Assembly: GCA_030849065.1 (NCBI GenBank) | Contig: JASAON010001534.1 | Span: 1-48,446 of the forward strand | Direction of reading: 5' to 3' | DNA length: 48,446 bases | Source: Jaenimonas drosophilae | Lineage: Eukaryota > Euglenozoa > Kinetoplastea > Trypanosomatida > Trypanosomatidae | Part shown: piece by piece, positions 44,817-48,446 of the stretch | How positions within the stretch are numbered: the stretch's first letter is position 1 | Layout of the letters: each line of letters begins with the position of its first letter | Notes under the pieces: model-generated | What the model was told of the DNA's origin: nothing | Databases searched by the model: none | What the model saw: the letters and a program-made list of their open reading frames with translations, nothing else | Position numbers and translations under genes: made by a program

Positions 44817-46469
44817 TTACTGAAACAGCGAGCTCGCAACGAGGTCATGGCGGCCACGGCTATCAAAGGGCTCAGCCACAACGAAGCCGACAAGCTTTGG
44901 TCGGGGCTCATAGCTCACGGCCTTGCCCTTGGTGATCCGATGAAAGCCCTTCTTGGCTGACTCCCTGGCAGGGAGGAGGGTATCCCGCATCACCTTGAGC
45001 TGCTCCTCCAACATGTGGGAGAGATTGCCTCCACGGCGCACAAGCTCCCGAACAAACTCCCCATCATCGTATATTTCCTCATCTACATCACCTTCAGCAA
45101 TTTCTAGCGCGCGCTTCGACTTGTCCTCTGCCGACCGCTCCGCCATTGTGTGGCTCGGGTGACCGAGAATGGGAAGATGAGAACGGTTCTTCTGCACCTT
45201 GCGGCGTAATCGTGTTTTGGATGTTAAGATGGCCTCAATCTGCTTTGGGAGTGGCTGCGAAATTGCCTTCAACTTTGCATTGCTCGACGATACAAGAAGT
45301 TTAGTACCCCAGAAGTCCAGTGAGGTGTTGGCAGCGGCAGTTGTGCGCTGGTGAAAGGCGTTGATTTCCTTGAAGGAGGGCTCCACGGAGGAAGAGCTGT
45401 TCTTTTTTGTGCCATTGGTGTGGTTGGTGGCCATACGATGCAGATCCACGAGAACTTCACCTAGGTCGTGACGAAGTTCCTGCACAAGCTCCCGAATCTC
45501 CACCTGATGGGGAACCTCAGACGCCTCCGCCTGCTTCTCCGTCTTCTTGCGCTTCCGTTGGGGCTCTTCAGATGCACCCAGAAAAGAGGATAGTGCATAA
45601 AATTGTGGCAAGCAAATGGACTTTGTGACGGCAGGCTGCATCGATACGCGCAGCCGAAGTAGCTGAGAGTAGACCATAATCCAATGGCGAACGGCATCCT
45701 TCACAATCTGTTGCTGACGAGCTATACCCTCCGCATCCTCCTCCTTCTCATCAGCCTTCTTCAGCAACGAAATGTTGGCTTGGCGGTAGTCCTCCAACTG
45801 GGCGAGGATGTTTCCCTCCTCCCCATCCATGACTGCCTCATCCGGGGAAATCCCACTCATGGAGCTCTTCTTTGTTGAGCGGCGTGCCTTACGTGACTTG
45901 TCCAACCATTCCGCATACTCCTCCTCAGTGAGGTCCTTCACCCGCGTGGCCTTGCCAGTACCACGCCGACCACGATGATCGCCCTCCTCCTCATCCTCGT
46001 CTTCTTCATCGCTGCCCTCTCCCATCATCATGCCATCCAAATCGACGTCATCGTCCCCGGAGAGCATCTCCTCACCTTCCGCCTCCATATCGTTCATGTC
46101 CAAGTCACCGAACAAATCATCCATGGCGGCTTCTACATCCACCGCAGTGGCGGCGTAGCGGCCTGTAGAGAGGTCTTCATCCAGTGGGCCACGATGGCGT
46201 AGTGGGCCCGTTGCCTTGGCATCACGACCACGTTTCTTCGAAACTGCCTTCTTGGTAGATGAGGTACGAGGAAGGTCTTCTTCGCCATAGCCATCCTCAT
46301 CGTGCTCGTAGTGGAGATCCTCCACCGCTCCGTCGAAGCCGTTATCATCACCCCAGTCATCGGGCTGTGTTGGATCAAACTGGTCATTCACGATCTCAGC
46401 CAGCGACTTCTTCTTCTGCCGAAGCTTCAGCACCGTATCCTTCGTCGAGCTGCTCTGAAAACGAGGCAT
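44817..46469 (-). CDS. AATF/Bfr2 family ribosome-biogenesis factor (550 aa)
   Basis: From the ATG at 46469 the order of elements matches AATF (Che-1/Traube; Bfr2 in yeast), a small-subunit processome protein of the nucleolus. There is a basic N-terminus (TVLKLRQKKKSLAEIVNDQFDPTQPDDW), a long acidic middle (DDDVDLDGMMMGEGSDEEDEDEEEGD), the central conserved part (KDAVRHWIMVYSQLLRLRVSMQP ... LPQFYA), and a C-terminal TRAUB-like domain (EEIYDDGEFVRELVRRGG, then KGFHRITKGKAVSYEPRPKLVGFVV and the final HDLVASSLFQ). The last motif corresponds to the family's terminal D-x-L-F-x-S-L-F. The role in 40S maturation is inferred from the family. The reading frame extends above the ATG from a GTG, but that part is the splice tract. 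Confidence 0.9.
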   Translation of the reverse strand: MPRFQSSSTKDTVLKLRQKKKSLAEIVNDQFDPTQPDDWGDDNGFDGAVEDLHYEHDEDGYGEEDLPRTSSTKKAVSKKRGRDAKATGPLRHRGPLDEDLSTGRYAATAVDVEAAMDDLFGDLDMNDMEAEGEEMLSGDDDVDLDGMMMGEGSDEEDEDEEEGDHRGRRGTGKATRVKDLTEEEYAEWLDKSRKARRSTKKSSMSGISPDEAVMDGEEGNILAQLEDYRQANISLLKKADEKEEDAEGIARQQQIVKDAVRHWIMVYSQLLRLRVSMQPAVTKSICLPQFYALSSFLGASEEPQRKRKKTEKQAEASEVPHQVEIRELVQELRHDLGEVLVDLHRMATNHTNGTKKNSSSSVEPSFKEINAFHQRTTAAANTSLDFWGTKLLVSSSNAKLKAISQPLPKQIEAILTSKTRLRRKVQKNRSHLPILGHPSHTMAERSAEDKSKRALEIAEGDVDEEIYDDGEFVRELVRRGGNLSHMLEEQLKVMRDTLLPARESAKKGFHRITKGKAVSYEPRPKLVGFVVAEPFDSRGRHDLVASSLFQ

Positions 46470-46475
46470 CGCCAA

Positions 46476-46515
46476 CTTTGACAGACACATCAAAAAACAA
46501 GAGAAAGTAATAGAG
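46476..46515 (-). promoter_or_regulatory. Predicted trans-splice acceptor for the AATF gene
   Basis: CTCTATTACTTTCTCTTGTT and TTTTGATGTGTCTGTCAAAG on the minus strand, AG at 46477-46476, 6 nt before the ATG. Confidence 0.55.
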
Positions 46516-46707
46516 TATGGTAGCGTATCAAACACACATTACAATAAAACAACATGTACAGTGGACTCGCAGTTCCGCAGACTCTGTATAGGTGCGCATT
46601 TATTGATTAATCGAACACAATTAGCAACGCCACAGCAGCACACAACATCCTCCATCTCCAGTCAAATCGAGTTAAAGGAAGGAATTGTTCCTTCAGAGCA
46701 ACGAACG

Positions 46708-47349
46708 TCATTCAGAGTTCAGCCCCAGCAACTTCAGTTCCTCTTCCAAACTAAGACCTCCAGCTGGCGCACGTGCAGAAGGTTTCGACTTCGGGGCAGC
46801 CGCCTTTCGACCGCCTCGACTTCGGGGCATTGGCCCCACCCTTGCCTCAGGCTCAGCTAACTGCTCCTTCTTACTGGGAAACCCATCAACACGTTGAGAT
46901 GACGCGGCGGGAGTACGAGAGACCTCATCATCCTCATTATCATCCTCGGTTTCATGTTCTCCTCCACTCAGGTTGGTGTTGTTCTCCGTTGACCGATCAT
47001 TGCCCTTAGTCTCGCGCATCAGCGTTGCCGTCATGGAACATTTTTCCGGCGTGTATTTCTGCGCCATCCTCTTGGTGCTTGGCAATGGACGAATCCGGAC
47101 AGGAATTGTGCTGATCAATGATTGCGATTGTAGCTGCTTATACATGTATAGACGACGATTGTTCTGGCTGAATAAGTTGCCATCTTGATCCCGAAACACA
47201 CACAGAAGGGGTAAATCTGTTGGGCTCAGCTCCTTTCGCTGCATTTGGCCCAATGTGCTCTCGATGGTTCGACCACAGGAGAAACATGGACGAATACGCG
47301 AGAATGTGAAGTAGATCGTGGAGGGGTCCACCTTCTGCACCGAATCCAT
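46708..47349 (-). CDS. Conserved-looking small protein with FTFSRIRPCFSCGR motif (213 aa)
   Basis: The frame opens from a GTG at 47586, but a pyrimidine tract and AG at 47400-47399 put the start at the ATG at 47349 (MDSVQKVDPSTIYFTFSRI). Residues ~8-105 look like one compact domain: STIYFTFSRIRPCFSCGRTIESTLGQM, LPLLCVFRDQDGNLFSQNNRRLYMYKQL, then RIRPLPSTKRMAQKYTPEKCSMTATLM. The pattern (F-S-R-I-R-P-x-F-S-C-G-R ... D-G-N-x-F-S-x-N-N-R-R-L) recalls a family of uncharacterised eukaryotic proteins; I cannot name a function. The C-terminal half is disordered, first acidic (HETEDDNEDDEVSR) and then basic with RGGRKAAAPKSKPSARAP. It probably acts in the nucleus or on RNA (inference). Confidence 0.8.
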   Translation of the reverse strand: MDSVQKVDPSTIYFTFSRIRPCFSCGRTIESTLGQMQRKELSPTDLPLLCVFRDQDGNLFSQNNRRLYMYKQLQSQSLISTIPVRIRPLPSTKRMAQKYTPEKCSMTATLMRETKGNDRSTENNTNLSGGEHETEDDNEDDEVSRTPAASSQRVDGFPSKKEQLAEPEARVGPMPRSRGGRKAAAPKSKPSARAPAGGLSLEEELKLLGLNSE

Positions 47350-47398
47350 GACTTCAGTCAAGCAAAGATGCACGGTGTAACTATGATCCACCTGTACG

Positions 47399-47427
47399 CT
47401 ACAACAAGACGAGCAAATAGGGGAAGT
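47399..47427 (-). promoter_or_regulatory. Predicted trans-splice acceptor for the 213-aa gene
   Basis: CACTTCCCCTATTTGCTCGT and CTTGTTGTAG on the minus strand, AG at 47400-47399, about 50 nt before the ATG. Confidence 0.55.
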
Positions 47428-48009
47428 GCGTTGAATGGTCGATGCCAGACTATACTCGCAATCACCACGAGACAAGGCATCAGATTCATGGGAGCAGAGC
47501 GGCCACAACACATTTTGGGAGTGACGCTGCGCTAGGCCACATAGGATGAATAAAAAGGCACTCCTCCACACCACCAGATATGCCACAAAGAAGGAAGTAG
47601 TTGCGTTAATAATTTCACTTGTTGCGAAGGACTGCCATCACATCGGTGTCAGCACATGCTGCGGATGTGGTGAGGAGTCCATGCGAGTTGCGTTTCATCC
47701 TACGGTAGAAGAGCAGCTACACAGATGCCCACATGAGTGCCCTCCAGTAGCAGGCAGGTGAAGTGGAACAAAACGACCAACATGAAGGAAGCTGCCGGAC
47801 AGTGAGATGATGTAAACAAATCGGTGAAGATATATAGCGTACCGAAAGGGAACCATCACACTGTCACACCAAAAAGAAAATAGTGACGTCAAAATACACA
47901 ATAACCAAGTACTAATGTGATGAATCTGGAGAGTTCCACCTTGGTGCGAAGAGTACTGTGCGCACCATAAGAACATCAGTAAAAAATGAAATACTCAGTC
48001 AGATTGGGA
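47428..48009. other. Intergenic region after the Cys-rich membrane protein
   Basis: 3'UTR of the membrane-protein gene and leader of the 213-aa gene. No ORF with a coding look; short minus-strand frames here are Leu/Phe/Ser-rich. Confidence 0.5.
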
Positions 48010-48446
48010 TCATTCTTCCTTTTCATTCTGAAGCAGCTCAAGTTTCTCTAGATCAATTTGGCACAGTGGCAGTGCAACAACAAGCCTCTCATTATTCGCA
48101 GGAGTGGCAACACTCCACCTCGTAATTATACTATTTCGTGGAAGAAGGTAGCGATGAATGTGGATGCGCGCTTGACGGACTCCGGTATTCACAGGCCAAC
48201 CCTTTCGGTAAATAAGGAAAAGGATGCAGAAAACCACCACGCCGAGCAAAACAACCGTCACAAACAATCCGTCGAACAGCGTACTTCGCCCATGAAGCCA
48301 CACAGCTGGATTCAGCTTGCACAGGAATTGAGGCGATTTTGCGCTGTAGGAGCAAATGTATCCCTGAGGGGTTCCACTCAGTGATGGAGAGTAGCACACA
48401 TTGGAGAAGCAGAAAGCACAACCTGGATGACTTCCGCAGATGGGAC
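48010..48446 (-). CDS. Cys-rich single-pass membrane protein, C-terminal part (gene runs off window end)
   Basis: The frame is open from base 48446 down to a stop at 48010, about 145 codons, and continues beyond the window upstream. The visible N-terminal part, PICGSHPGCAFCFSNVCYSP followed by GYICSYSAK and FLCKLNP, has cysteines spaced as in EGF- or furin-like surface repeats. One hydrophobic helix (TLFDGLFVTVVLLGVVVFCILFLIY in two parts, ending before RKG) spans the membrane, and about 60 residues form a cytoplasmic tail ending in ELLQNEKEE. It is probably a type I surface or endomembrane protein; the N-terminal signal and full ectodomain are not in view. The GTG at 48399 is not a start. 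Confidence 0.8.
   Translation of the reverse strand, partial: PICGSHPGCAFCFSNVCYSPSLSGTPQGYICSYSAKSPQFLCKLNPAVWLHGRSTLFDGLFVTVVLLGVVVFCILFLIYRKGWPVNTGVRQARIHIHRYLLPRNSIITRWSVATPANNERLVVALPLCQIDLEKLELLQNEKEE

Overview
The window reads as a stretch of a kinetoplastid protist nuclear chromosome. Every convincing gene lies on the minus strand, none of the large genes has an obvious intron, and almost every start codon is preceded by a pyrimidine-rich tract and an AG on the coding strand, as expected for spliced-leader trans-splicing of a polycistronic transcript. Protein content agrees: a dithiol glutaredoxin with the CQFC active site known from Trypanosoma brucei, a mitochondrial zinc-ribbon protein, a PPR-like mitochondrial helical protein, and very long Ser/Thr/Asn-rich kinases. 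The genus cannot be settled from sequence alone; long low-complexity proteins and generous intergenic spaces would suit a bodonid or an early-branching trypanosomatid.

Transcription runs from high to low coordinates. In that order the window holds: the C-terminal end of a Cys-rich single-pass membrane protein (48446-48010); a small conserved-looking protein (47349-46708); an AATF/Bfr2 ribosome-biogenesis factor (46469-44817); a very large helical protein with an acidic tail (44580-39202); a divergent cyclophilin (39030-37807); a zinc-ribbon protein with a mitochondrial-type N-terminus (37513-35924); a PH-AGC kinase with a myristoylation signal (35027-30612); a 3348-residue two-TM kinase (28863-18817); an acireductone dioxygenase fused to a thioredoxin-like domain (17548-16541); a PPR-like mitochondrial protein (16097-14253); an unknown 472-aa protein (13642-12224); a possible small, perhaps cis-spliced gene (12120-11694); a possible small ORF (10995-10675); a 171-bp tandem array that looks like repeated C/D-box small RNA genes (10015-9250); a repeat-rich SSDDE/KK protein of nucleolar type (9083-6723); glutaredoxin (6533-6207); an unknown disordered protein (5617-4007); and the N-terminal part of a WD-repeat protein (1449-1).

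The two most interesting items are the giant kinase and the tandem array. The kinase appears to carry, in order, two transmembrane helices, a PAS-like domain, a degenerate histidine-kinase ATPase region, a receiver-like domain with Glu where the phosphoacceptor Asp should be, and an intact STE11-type Ser/Thr kinase. That is a phosphorelay collapsed into one chain. The array consists of four 171-bp units plus a fifth partial copy that begins and ends exactly at the edges of a C-D'-C'-D box unit, so the 82-bp small-RNA-like segment is present five times.

Several genes have open frames that run upstream through the trans-splicing pyrimidine tract and would give false hydrophobic N-termini (Leu/Phe/Ser/Val rich). 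I placed those starts at the first ATG after the predicted splice acceptor. Functionally the set is a mixed housekeeping cluster: ribosome biogenesis (AATF, perhaps the SSDDE protein, perhaps the small RNAs), mitochondrial expression (PPR-like, zinc ribbon), redox and methionine salvage (glutaredoxin, ARD fusion) and signalling (two kinases). As usual in kinetoplastid clusters, adjacency is not evidence of a shared pathway.
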